A DNA stretch of 64,000 nt from Candidatus Rubrivivax defluviihabitans (GTDB taxonomy: Bacteria > Pseudomonadota > Gammaproteobacteria > Burkholderiales > Burkholderiaceae_C), in the NCBI GenBank assembly GCA_016709385.1, contig JADJMW010000009.1:62001-126000 (forward strand), given 5' to 3'. Below are positions 26,225 to 34,209 of this stretch, piece after piece. A program made the position numbers and the translations under genes. A model generated the notes under the pieces. That model saw nothing but the letters and a program-made list of their open reading frames with translations, searched no databases and was not told where the DNA came from. How positions within the stretch are numbered: position 1 is the stretch's first letter; each line of letters begins with the position of its first letter.

Positions 26225-26231
26225 GGCTTTC

Positions 26232-28271
26232 TCAATGTGGGGCGGGGCGGACCAGGGCTTCGGCCACCAGTTCGGCGATATCCTTGCTGGCCACTTCGGC
26301 CTCGCGGCCCAGCGTCTTCAGGCCGTCGCCGATCATCACGGCGCAATACGGGCAGGCGGTGGCGATGACCTTCGGCGCCAGCTCCAGCGCCTGTTCGGTG
26401 CGCGCCACGTTGATGCGCGTGCCGATGGTTTCCTCCAGCCACATGCGCGCGCCGCCGGCGCCGCAGCACATGGCCTTCTCGCGCTGCAGCGCGAATTCCA
26501 GCGGTGCGTCCTTGGCCAGCCGGCCGATCACCTGACGCGGGGCTTCGTATTCACCGTTGTGGCGGCCCAGATAGCACGGATCGTGGAAGACGACGCGCTC
26601 GAACGAGGGCGCCAACGTTATGCGCCGTTCGGACAGCAGGCGGGCGATGGTCTGCGTGTGATGCTCCAGGTCGTAGTGGCCGCCGAAGGCCGGATATTCG
26701 TTCTTCAGCGAGTTGAAGGCGTGCGGGTCGCAGGTGACGATGCGCTTCACGCCCAGGCCGTTGAGCGTGCCCACCAGCGTGGTGGCCAGTTGCTGGAACA
26801 GCATCTCGTTGCCGGCACGGCGCACGCATTCGCCGGTGGAGGTTTCGGCGTCGCCCAGGATCGCGAAGCGCACGCCGGCCGCTTGCAGTATCGCGACGAA
26901 GGCACGGGCGATCTTCTGCCCGCGCGGGTCGAAGGACTGCGCTGAACCCACGTAGAACAGCATGTCGAATTCCGCCGCCTGCGCCACGTCGGTCAGCCGC
27001 GGCAGGTTCAGGTCGCTCGCCCAGTCGGCGCGTGTCTGCGAAGGCAGTCCCCAGGGATTGCTTTGCGACTCGTAGGCCTCGAACACCGGCTTGAGCTCGT
27101 GCGGAAATTCGCCGTCCATCATCACGCGGTGCTGGCGCAGCTTGTAGAACTTGCTCAGGTGCTCCAGCTCGATCGGGCACGCGGCTTCGCAATAGCCGCA
27201 GGTGGTGCACGCCCACAGCGTGTCCTCGCCGATCACGCTGCCCACCAGCGGCGGCAGCGGGTCGTCGGCAGCGGCGGCATCGGCCTTCGGCGGCGGGGCC
27301 AGCAGCGTCTCGCGCTGCTCCAGCAAATGGTGCTTCAAGCTGTCGTTGACCCACTTCAGCGACAGCGGCTTGCCGGTCAGGTAGGTGGGGCAGGCGTCCT
27401 TGCAGCGTCCGCACTCGGTGCAGGTGAAGACGTCCAGCCCGTCCTTCCACGACAAGTCGCGCGCGGTGTGCACGCCCACACGCAGGTTGCCCGCGTCGGC
27501 GTCGTCGGACATCATCTTCTCCAGGTCCACCGCCGGCACCACGTTGGTGGGCCCGCCGCGGCGGAAGAAGAGGGCGGGCAACGCGGTGACGATGTGGAAA
27601 TGCTCGCCCGTGGGCAGCAGCACCAGGAAGCCGAAGACGGTGGCCAGCTGCACCCAGTAACTGAGCTCGTAGCCGGCCTGCAGCGTGCCCTGGGGCCAGC
27701 CGGCGAAGGTGGAGGCCAGCGCGCTGCCGGCGAAGGCAAAGTCGCGTTCGTGGGCGATGCCTGCGTCGGCGGCCGAGAACAGTGCGAAGCGGAAGCCGTC
27801 GTAGAGCAGGTCGGTGACCATGATCACCGTGATCAGCACCAGCACCAGCAGCGCCTCGCGGTTCTTCTCCAGCCGCTGCGGGCGCAGCACATAACGGCGC
27901 CAGAAGGCATAGGCCAGCGCGCCGAGCACGGCCAGTTCGACGATGTCCTTCAGGCCGGCGAACAGGCCGCCCGCCAGGCCCGGGTAGACGAAGGGCTCGT
28001 GATACCCGATGGCAATGAGCTGCAGCTTGCGCACCAGCAGAGCCATGAAGCCGAGAAAGATCACCGCGTGCATCAGCCCAGGCTTCCAGTCGCGCGCGAT
28101 CATGCGTTGCTGCAGGAAGCCGTTCACGAGCACCGCTTTCAGCCTTGCCGCCGGGTGGTCCCAGCGCACCTCGGGCTGCAAGGCCGCCACGATGGCCAGC
28201 TTGCGCCAGGCCAGCCAGCCGAACCCGGCGAAGCCCGCCAACATCAAGAGCGTGATGCCTGCCGGGCTCAT
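26232..28271 (-). CDS. membrane-bound HdrD/GlcF-like Fe-S oxidoreductase
   Basis: A 679-residue protein. The N-terminal half has about six membrane helices (a NarI-like cytochrome b domain). Two [4Fe-4S] motifs follow (CTECGRCKDACP, CTTCGYCEAACP), then two cysteine-rich CCG-type domains (CDPHAFNSL region; DPCYLGRHNGEY with CCGAGGARMW). This layout is that of FadF/ETF:menaquinone oxidoreductase-type or other quinone-linked HdrD proteins. It probably moves electrons between a soluble donor and the quinone pool. No etfAB is adjacent, so the partner is unknown. The start at 28271 was chosen; ATG 28307 is an alternative. Confidence 0.85.
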   Translation of the reverse strand: MSPAGITLLMLAGFAGFGWLAWRKLAIVAALQPEVRWDHPAARLKAVLVNGFLQQRMIARDWKPGLMHAVIFLGFMALLVRKLQLIAIGYHEPFVYPGLAGGLFAGLKDIVELAVLGALAYAFWRRYVLRPQRLEKNREALLVLVLITVIMVTDLLYDGFRFALFSAADAGIAHERDFAFAGSALASTFAGWPQGTLQAGYELSYWVQLATVFGFLVLLPTGEHFHIVTALPALFFRRGGPTNVVPAVDLEKMMSDDADAGNLRVGVHTARDLSWKDGLDVFTCTECGRCKDACPTYLTGKPLSLKWVNDSLKHHLLEQRETLLAPPPKADAAAADDPLPPLVGSVIGEDTLWACTTCGYCEAACPIELEHLSKFYKLRQHRVMMDGEFPHELKPVFEAYESQSNPWGLPSQTRADWASDLNLPRLTDVAQAAEFDMLFYVGSAQSFDPRGQKIARAFVAILQAAGVRFAILGDAETSTGECVRRAGNEMLFQQLATTLVGTLNGLGVKRIVTCDPHAFNSLKNEYPAFGGHYDLEHHTQTIARLLSERRITLAPSFERVVFHDPCYLGRHNGEYEAPRQVIGRLAKDAPLEFALQREKAMCCGAGGARMWLEETIGTRINVARTEQALELAPKVIATACPYCAVMIGDGLKTLGREAEVASKDIAELVAEALVRPAPH

Positions 28272-28390
28272 GGCGCGGTCCGCGCACCCCGGGACTGTCT
28301 GCAACAAGCCGGGCGCGGCACTTGCCGATTCGCCTTCATCGATACTCCCCGCTTTGCAGTCAGCCGCGCAGGCCTCTTGCGTCCTTGCCC

Positions 28391-29899
28391 ATGAATCCAG
28401 ACCCGCCGGTGAATCTACGACAAAGCCCCCCCGAGCCGTTGACCGGCATCAAGACCGGTCCCGATGTGGAGCCCGGCCGCGGCCGGGTGCTGGTCTTCGG
28501 TGCCAGCGGCTATATCGGCACGCACCTGGTGGCGCGGCTGCTGCGCGAAGGCGTGCCGGTGCGTGCGGCCGGGCGCACGCGCGCCGTCCTCGACGCGCGG
28601 CACTGGCCCGGGGTGGAAATCGTGGTCGCCGATGCGCTGCAGCCCGAAACCCTGCCCGCCACGCTGCAGGGTGTGGACACCGCCTATTACCTCGTCCATT
28701 CCATGGCCGCCGGCCGCGACTTCGGCCGCCTGGACCTGCAGGCCGCCGAGCATTTCGCGGCCGCCGCGGCGCAGGCCGGCGTGCGCCGCATCGTCTACCT
28801 CGGCGGGCTGATCCCCGACGAAGCCGACAGCGAACACCTGATCTCGCGCCGCGATACCGGCGAGCGGCTGCGCGCCGGCCCGGTGCCGGTGACGGAAATC
28901 CGCGCCGGCATCATCGTCGGGCCCGGCTCGGCCGCCTACGAGGTGATGCGCGACCTCGTCAACCACCTGCCGCTGATGCTGACGCCGAAGTGGGTGCGCT
29001 CGCGCTCCACGCCGATCGCGCTGGACAACCTGCTCGAATACCTGCTGCGCGTGCGCGACATCGACGCCGCCGCCGGCCAGGTGCTGGACGCGGGAGGGCC
29101 CGAGACGCTGAGCTACGAGGACATGATGCGGCAGCTGGCCGAAGTGCTGGGCAAGCGGCCGCGCATCATTCCCGTGCCGGTGCTTTCGCCCGGGCTTTCC
29201 TCGTACTGGCTGGGCCTGGTCACCGCGGTGCCGGCGAGCGTGGCGCGGGCCTTGATCGGCGGCCTCAAGCACGACCTGCCGGCGCGCGACGAGGCGCTGC
29301 GCGCCCTGGTGCCGCAGCGCCTGCTGGGCTTTCGCGAATCCGTGCTGGTGGCGCTGCAAGCCGAACGCGACCACACCGTGGCGGCGCGCTGGACCGAAGG
29401 CGCGATGATGTTCCGCAACTACCGCCAGGACAACGCCTACTACGCCAAACGCGCGTCGGGCAACGCCGTGGGGCAGGCCACGCCCGCGGCACTGTGGCAG
29501 GTGGTCACCGCCATCGGCGGCGACCAGGGTTATGGGGCGCTGGGTTTCCTGTGGTGGCTGCGCGGCGCCATGGACTGGCTGGTCGGCGGGCCGGGGCTTT
29601 CACGCGGCCGGCGCCATGCACAGGACCTGCGGCTGGGCGACCGCATCGACTACTGGACCGTGCTGGCGCTGGAACCCGAACACCGCCTGACGCTGCATTT
29701 CGGCATGAAGGCGCCGGGTTCGGGTGTGCTCGAATTCGTCATCGACCCCTTGCCCGAGGCCCGCACCCGGCTCACCGTCACCGCCTACTGGCACCCGCAG
29801 GGGGTGTGGGGGCTGCTCTACTGGTACGCCATGATCCCGGCGCACCTGGTGCTGTTCAGGCGCATGACGGCGGCGCTGATGCGCCGCGCAGAAGCTTGA
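28391..29899 (+). CDS. SDR-family NAD(P)-binding protein with DUF2867 domain
   Basis: A 502-residue protein. An N-terminal Rossmann fold (VFGASGYIGTHLVARLL, near residues 35-52) is of the atypical/extended SDR type with YYLVHSM and YLGGLIPDE, followed by a C-terminal DUF2867-like lipid-binding-fold domain (LGDRIDYW, LHFGMKAPGSG, LTVTAYWHPQGVWGLLYWY). The C-terminal part has hydrophobic patches suggesting membrane association. Substrate unknown; electron-transfer complex-I-subunit-like and quinone-related SDRs share this fold. It is divergent from the HdrD-like gene, 119 bp apart. Confidence 0.75.
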   Translation: MNPDPPVNLRQSPPEPLTGIKTGPDVEPGRGRVLVFGASGYIGTHLVARLLREGVPVRAAGRTRAVLDARHWPGVEIVVADALQPETLPATLQGVDTAYYLVHSMAAGRDFGRLDLQAAEHFAAAAAQAGVRRIVYLGGLIPDEADSEHLISRRDTGERLRAGPVPVTEIRAGIIVGPGSAAYEVMRDLVNHLPLMLTPKWVRSRSTPIALDNLLEYLLRVRDIDAAAGQVLDAGGPETLSYEDMMRQLAEVLGKRPRIIPVPVLSPGLSSYWLGLVTAVPASVARALIGGLKHDLPARDEALRALVPQRLLGFRESVLVALQAERDHTVAARWTEGAMMFRNYRQDNAYYAKRASGNAVGQATPAALWQVVTAIGGDQGYGALGFLWWLRGAMDWLVGGPGLSRGRRHAQDLRLGDRIDYWTVLALEPEHRLTLHFGMKAPGSGVLEFVIDPLPEARTRLTVTAYWHPQGVWGLLYWYAMIPAHLVLFRRMTAALMRRAEA

Positions 29900-29909
29900 T
29901 CTGCATCAA
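29896..29909. promoter_or_regulatory. perfect FNR box (TTGAT-CTGC-ATCAA)
   Basis: An exact palindromic match to TTGAT-N4-ATCAA overlapping the stop codon of the SDR gene. On the plus strand the next gene begins more than 1.2 kb away; on the minus strand it points into the SDR gene. It lies 60 bp past the 3' end of the small cytochrome gene, so its target is not obvious. Confidence 0.55.
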
Positions 29910-29969
29910 ACTCCGGTGGGTGCCGCAGCGCGGTTTTTGTCGGCCGGCTGCAACACCCTGCAGCGGGAT

Positions 29970-30260
29970 TCAGAGCGACAGGATCCACTTCACCACGGAC
30001 TGGATCTCTTCCGGCTTGGCCTTCATCTCCGGGTGGTCGCCCTTGGGGTCGTTGATCTTCTTCAGGATCGTGGCCTCGGCATCCGCCTTGCCCTTGTACT
30101 GGGCGGCGGTTTCCTTGAAGCCGGGGACACCCTTCTTGGTCTTGTCCATCTCATGGCACTTGGCGCAACCGGCGCTCTTGGCCAGATCGGGGGACGCTTG
30201 CGCCATGCCTGCGGTCAACATGGCGGCAGCAATGGCGGCGGACAACAGCGTGACCTTCAT
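29970..30260 (-). CDS. small periplasmic class I cytochrome c (copy 1)
   Basis: A 96-residue cytochrome c with a signal peptide (ending MAQA, then SPDLAKSAG), one heme site (CAKCH at about residue 32) and a downstream Met (DHPEMKAKPEE) as candidate distal ligand. It ends in the helix VVKWILSL. Start at 30260 after AGGAG. The mature protein of about 75 residues is a mobile periplasmic carrier of c-552/c-551 type. It is a close relative of the gene at 30415-30708; the pair looks like a tandem duplication. It could shuttle between quinol-oxidising cytochromes and MtrA. Confidence 0.9.
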   Translation of the reverse strand: MKVTLLSAAIAAAMLTAGMAQASPDLAKSAGCAKCHEMDKTKKGVPGFKETAAQYKGKADAEATILKKINDPKGDHPEMKAKPEEIQSVVKWILSL

Positions 30261-30371
30261 ATGAACTCCTGGTTTGTTGCAGAGCTTCGTCATCGTAGGG
30301 CAACGTGCGCAGATCGGCGAGCCGCAGGCCCATGCCGAGCACGGGATTCACTTGCGGTGGCCCACAAGCAG

Positions 30372-30394
30372 GACGCCGGCGTGAGGCCGGCGTC
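30372..30394 (-). terminator. hairpin between tandem cytochrome c genes
   Basis: A 9-bp stem GACGCCGGC/GCCGGCGTC (30372-30380 with 30386-30394), downstream of the second cytochrome gene on the minus strand. A strong T-run is missing, so it may be a weak terminator or an RNA-stability hairpin. Confidence 0.45.
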
Positions 30395-30414
30395 TTGGTG
30401 GAATCGAGCCGCCG

Positions 30415-30708
30415 TTACAGCGTCAGGATCCACTTGATCATGGTCTTGATGTCCTCGGGGTTGGCCTTCTTGTTCTCGGGGTGGTCACCGTCGGGATTGG
30501 TGACGTTCTTGAACATGGTGGCTTCGGCGTCGGCCTTGCCCTTGTACTTGGCGGCCGATTCCTTGAAGCCGGGCGCGCCCTTCTTCGTCTTGTCCATTTC
30601 GTGGCACTTGGCACAGCCGGCGCTCTTGGCGAGCTCCGGTGAGGCCTGGGCGGCGCCAGTGGCCAGGACGCCCGCGGCGATGAACGCCGAGATCAGCACG
30701 AGTTTCAT
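30415..30708 (-). CDS. small periplasmic class I cytochrome c (copy 2)
   Basis: A 97-residue cytochrome with a signal peptide (ending GAAQA), heme site CAKCH preceded by SPELAKSAG, and the same MDKTKKG...GFKE...YKGKADAEAT core as its neighbour. The C-terminal helix is MIKWILTL. Here the loop corresponding to DHPEM in copy 1 reads DHPEN, so the candidate Met ligand is replaced. A different distal ligand (perhaps the Met of NVTNPDG/ IKTMIK region) or altered heme potential is possible. It has its own AGGAG ribosome site. Paralogue of the 29970-30260 gene. Confidence 0.9.
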   Translation of the reverse strand: MKLVLISAFIAAGVLATGAAQASPELAKSAGCAKCHEMDKTKKGAPGFKESAAKYKGKADAEATMFKNVTNPDGDHPENKKANPEDIKTMIKWILTL

Positions 30709-30783
30709 TCCTGCTCCTCCAAGGTCGGTGATTGAACTTGCCGGTGGCCAGAAGAGCTCAGCGCCGGTCCCGGCCCGACGAGC

Positions 30784-30975
30784 TCAGCAGCCGCCCTTCT
30801 TTTCCTTCTTCGCGGGCTTTTTCTCGTCCGCTTTCTCGGCCGGCTTGGCGGCCTGCTTTTCGTCCGCCTTGGCCGCAGAGGCCGCGGGCGCGGCCGGCTT
30901 GGCCGTCTGCGCATGGGCAGGAACCTGGACCAGGGCGAAGGCGCAAAGCATCAGGGCGGGAAGCAACTTGTTCAT
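30784..30975 (-). CDS. small secreted Lys/Ala-rich peptide with C-terminal Cys
   Basis: A 63-residue product with a clean signal peptide (MNKLLPALMLCAFALVQVPAHA), then a low-complexity Ala/Lys/Glu/Pro region ending KKGGC. AAGGAAA precedes ATG 30975. No known domain. The mature part of about 41 residues would be disordered and strongly basic. Position beside two acidic or small cytochrome c genes on the same strand suggests a periplasmic partner, but this is a guess. The terminal Cys could form a disulfide or carry metal. Confidence 0.6.
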   Translation of the reverse strand: MNKLLPALMLCAFALVQVPAHAQTAKPAAPAASAAKADEKQAAKPAEKADEKKPAKKEKKGGC

Positions 30976-31137
30976 CGAGTTTCCTTTCGGGAAATGGTGA
31001 GGGACGGGTGGCAAATACGCCACGGAGCATATAACGCTCCCGGGCGATTTTGGCTGACATGCGGTCGCCGGCCGACTGCAGCCGCCATCTTCAACGCCCC
31101 GCTAACATGTGACGATGCGGGTTTGTCCGGTCTTTCC

Positions 31138-32808
31138 ATGCAGGTCACCGCCTTCGCGCTGACACGCCGGCGTATGCTGCTGGCGCTGGGTGGGGCCTGC
31201 TCGGGCCCGTCGCTGGCCGGGCCACCGGCTCAGGGCCCGGCGCGCGGCGCGGCGCCGTTGTTCGACGGCATGGGTGACTATCGCGTACCCGACGCCGCTC
31301 CCTCGCCGCTGGCCCGGCGCTATTTCGCGCAGGGCATGGTGCTGGCCTGGGGCTTCAACCCGGCCGAAGCGGCGCGATCCTTCGAAGGCGCGATCGCCGC
31401 GTCGCCCTCGTGTGCGGCCTGCCACTGGGGGCTGGCCTGGGCGCTGGGCCCCACCATCAACGCCGACATGGCGCCAGCCGATGCGCTTCCGGCAGCCGCC
31501 GCGCTGCAGCAGGCGAGGGCGCTGGCATCCCAGGCATCACCGCGCTTTCGCGACCTGATCGCGGCCCTGGCCGTGCGCCACCCGGGTCCGGGCGCGGACG
31601 AGATCGACGAGGAGGGCTATTTCGCGCGCCTGCGCGCCTTGGCCGCGAAATACCCGCGCGACGCCGACATGGCCGTGCTCGCGGCCGAGAGCCTGCTCAA
31701 CCTGCACCCCTACGACTGGTGGCAGCCCGATGGCCAAGCCCGGCCCTGGACGGGCGAGATCGTGGCGCTGCTGGCGCGGGCCTTGACGCTGGCCCCCGAC
31801 CACCCCGGCGCCAATCACTACTGGGTGCACCTGTTCGAACTCTCGCCAAACCCCGAACGCGCCGCGCCGCAGGCCGAGCGCCTGCGCACGCTGGTGCCCG
31901 GCTCGGGCCACCTGCTGCACATGCCGGCGCATATCGACATGCGCACCGGCCGTTATGCGCAGGCCGCGGCGGCCAACCAGCGTTCGATCGAGGCCGACGA
32001 ACGCTACTTGGCGCAGGTGGACGCCCAGGGCGCCTACCGCGTGGGCTACGTGGCCCACAACCACCATTTCCTGTGGGCTGCGGCGGCGATGCAGGGGCGC
32101 TCGCAGGTCGCCATCGCGGCCACGCAGGCGGCCTGGCCGGCCGCCTGCGGGCCGCGCCCCGGCGACCTGGGCAGCGGCGTTCTGCAGCACTATGCCGTGC
32201 TGCCGCTGCATGCGCTGGTGCGCTTCGGCCGTTGGCAGGAACTGCTGACGCAGACCCGGCCGCCAGACGGCAACGCGGCCTACCTGCTGGCGATGTGGCA
32301 CTACGCGCGCGGCACGGCCTGGGCCCGCACCGGAAGGCCGCGCGAGGCGCGCGCCGCCCTGCAGGCGCTGCAGTCGGCGGCGGCCGAGCCGGAACTGGCG
32401 ACGACGAAGCTGAAGAACATCAACCCGGCGGCCGACCTGGTGCATATCGCCGTGCTCACGCTTCAGGCCGACCTGGCGGCGCTCGTTGGCCGCCATGACC
32501 AGGCCGTGGGCTGGCTGCAACAGGCGGTGGCCGCCGAGGACGCGATGGCCCATGACGAACCTCATTTGTGGCTGGCGCCCACGCGCCATGCCCTGGGCGC
32601 GGCCTTGCTGGACGAGGGGCGGGCCGGGGAAGCCGAACGCGTCTTCCGCCAGGACTTGCGCCACTACCCCGAGAACGGCTGGTCGCTGCTGGGGCTGAAG
32701 CACGCGCTTCGCCGGCAGGGCCGGGAACGGGAGGCGAAGGCCGTCCAGGCCCGCTTTCAGGCGGCGTGGCGCGACGCCGACGTCGGCCTGACGCGGCCGC
32801 GCTTCTAG
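31138..32808 (+). CDS. secreted TPR-repeat protein
   Basis: A 556-residue protein with a twin-arginine-like start (LTRRRMLLALGG) and a possible lipoprotein Cys (GGACSG). The rest is helical TPR-like repeats. Family signatures are FNPAEAARSFEGAI, CAACHWGLAWALGPTIN, NHYWVHLFE and HMPAHIDMRTGRY. CAACH resembles a heme site, but in related proteins as I recall them this position reads CAMCYWG, so heme attachment is doubtful. Periplasmic and of unknown role. It stands alone on the plus strand before the sulfur locus. Confidence 0.75.
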   Translation: MQVTAFALTRRRMLLALGGACSGPSLAGPPAQGPARGAAPLFDGMGDYRVPDAAPSPLARRYFAQGMVLAWGFNPAEAARSFEGAIAASPSCAACHWGLAWALGPTINADMAPADALPAAAALQQARALASQASPRFRDLIAALAVRHPGPGADEIDEEGYFARLRALAAKYPRDADMAVLAAESLLNLHPYDWWQPDGQARPWTGEIVALLARALTLAPDHPGANHYWVHLFELSPNPERAAPQAERLRTLVPGSGHLLHMPAHIDMRTGRYAQAAAANQRSIEADERYLAQVDAQGAYRVGYVAHNHHFLWAAAAMQGRSQVAIAATQAAWPAACGPRPGDLGSGVLQHYAVLPLHALVRFGRWQELLTQTRPPDGNAAYLLAMWHYARGTAWARTGRPREARAALQALQSAAAEPELATTKLKNINPAADLVHIAVLTLQADLAALVGRHDQAVGWLQQAVAAEDAMAHDEPHLWLAPTRHALGAALLDEGRAGEAERVFRQDLRHYPENGWSLLGLKHALRRQGREREAKAVQARFQAAWRDADVGLTRPRF

Positions 32809-32875
32809 CGCCGCGCCGGCGCGCCCCCGGCGCGTCGCGGCGCACGGGCCGATTCCTGGCGTGCCGGAAACAACT

Positions 32876-32889
32876 TTGCGCAAGATCAA
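32876..32889 (+). promoter_or_regulatory. FNR-like box before YeeE-Psr operon
   Basis: TTGCG-CAAG-ATCAA has a perfect right half-site and two mismatches in the left. It lies about 130 bp before ATG 33013. A class II arrangement would give a transcript start near 32924. Confidence 0.35.
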
Positions 32890-33012
32890 TGCGGGTATTC
32901 CCCAGGGGGTATGCAATCTCGCCATGGAATCCGGCTTTGCTGCAAGCACCCTCTGCGTCGGCAGGCACCCCGGGGGTGGCAGCGGACGGTTCCCCCACAG
33001 GAGCCACTGAAG

Positions 33013-33579
33013 ATGTCACACACCCTGACGCGCGGCGTTGCGGCGGCGGCCCGGTCTTCACGGGTCGGCGGCGCGGCGCGTACCTACTGGAACCCCTATG
33101 CCGTGGGCTTTCTGCTCGGCCTGGTGCTGCTGGCGACCTACATGGTGGCTGGCCGCGGCCTCGGCGCGACGGCGGCCTTCGCGGCCGTGGCAGCGTGGCT
33201 GACCGGCCTGGTGTCGCCCGAACAGGTGCAGGCCAACGCGGTGCATGTGCGCTACTGGAACGAAGGCGCGCCGTTGCAGTCGTGGACGCTGTTCCTGCTG
33301 GTCGGCGCGGCCATCGGTGCCTTCGTCTCGGGCTGGCAGGGCCGTCGGCTGGCCTGGACCGTGGAACGCGGGCCGAACGTGTCCGACAACACCCGCCTGT
33401 GGCTGGCCTTCGCCGGCGGCTTCATCGCCGCCTACGGCGCCAAGATCGCCAAGGGCTGCACCAGCGGCCAGGCGCTCACCGGCGGCGCCATGCTCAACGT
33501 CGGCAGCCTGGTCTTCATGGGCGCGGTCTTCGCTTCGGCCTACGCGCTGGCCTGGTTCGTGCGCAAGGAGTGGCTGTGA
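33013..33579 (+). CDS. YeeE/YedE-family sulfur transporter, first half
   Basis: A 188-residue membrane protein with about four helices. It carries the family signature GAKIAKGCTSGQALTGGAML, in which the Cys is thought to guide thiosulfate or sulfur through the pore of YeeE. Family members occur as a single two-repeat protein or as two half-size proteins; here the gene is split into two overlapping genes. ATG 33013 was chosen before the basic, hydrophobic start. It probably imports thiosulfate or a sulfur species, in keeping with the molybdoenzyme and rhodanese that follow. Confidence 0.88.
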   Translation: MSHTLTRGVAAAARSSRVGGAARTYWNPYAVGFLLGLVLLATYMVAGRGLGATAAFAAVAAWLTGLVSPEQVQANAVHVRYWNEGAPLQSWTLFLLVGAAIGAFVSGWQGRRLAWTVERGPNVSDNTRLWLAFAGGFIAAYGAKIAKGCTSGQALTGGAMLNVGSLVFMGAVFASAYALAWFVRKEWL

Positions 33580-34175
33580 TGCTGCCTCTGACCTACTACG
33601 TTGAATTCAGCCCCCTGGCCGAACTGGGCCTGGCGCTGCTGCTCGGCCTGGGCTTCGGCTTCTGCCTGGAACGCGCCGGCTTCGGCAGCGCGCGCAAGCT
33701 CACCGCGGTGTTCTACCTGTACGACATGGCGGTGGTGAAGGTCATGTTCACGGCCATCGTCACCGCCCTGGCCGGGCTGTTCCTGCTCAGCGCCGGCGGC
33801 TTCATGGACTTGTCGGACCTGTATGTCGAGCCCACCAGCTACGCCGCGCAGGCGCTGGGCGGCCTGATCTTCGGTGCCGGCTTCATCGTCGGCGGCTATT
33901 GCCCGGGCACATCACTCTCGGCGGCGGCCACCGGCCGCAAGGACGGGCTGGTGTTCATGGCCGGCATGCTGGCCGGGGTGTGGGCTTACGCCGAATTCAC
34001 GCCCGGCATCGAGACCTGGATCCAGGCCGGCAGCCGCGGCGAGCTGACCCTGCCCACGCTCACCGGCCTCGGCATGGGCTGGTGGCTGCCGGCCTTCGTG
34101 GCCTTCCTGGCCTTCGCGGGTTGGGGCATGGGCCGGCTCGAGCAGCGCTTCGCCGGGCTGCGGCCCCGCGCCTGA
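33579..34175 (+). CDS. YeeE/YedE-family sulfur transporter, second half
   Basis: A 198-residue membrane protein with the second family signature (GFGFCLERAGFGSARKL) and VGGYCPGTSLSAAATGRKDG, each with a conserved Cys in the transport path. It overlaps the first-half gene at TGATG, so the two are translationally coupled and likely form one transporter. The C-terminus is basic. It leads into the molybdopterin oxidoreductase gene 34 bp later. Confidence 0.88.
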   Translation: MLPLTYYVEFSPLAELGLALLLGLGFGFCLERAGFGSARKLTAVFYLYDMAVVKVMFTAIVTALAGLFLLSAGGFMDLSDLYVEPTSYAAQALGGLIFGAGFIVGGYCPGTSLSAAATGRKDGLVFMAGMLAGVWAYAEFTPGIETWIQAGSRGELTLPTLTGLGMGWWLPAFVAFLAFAGWGMGRLEQRFAGLRPRA

Positions 34176-34209
34176 GATCGAATTCCCCCTCTCCCTTCGG
34201 AACAGAACC

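Noticed and set aside
29921..29938. Possible terminator after the SDR gene (CCGC-AGC-GCGG then T5)
   Set aside because: A four-base-pair stem is too weak to support a call.
31402..31425. CAACH as a c-type heme site in the TPR protein
   Set aside because: Related TPR proteins as I recall them have CAMCYWG at this place, so the His is probably a chance replacement. The protein otherwise lacks cytochrome features.
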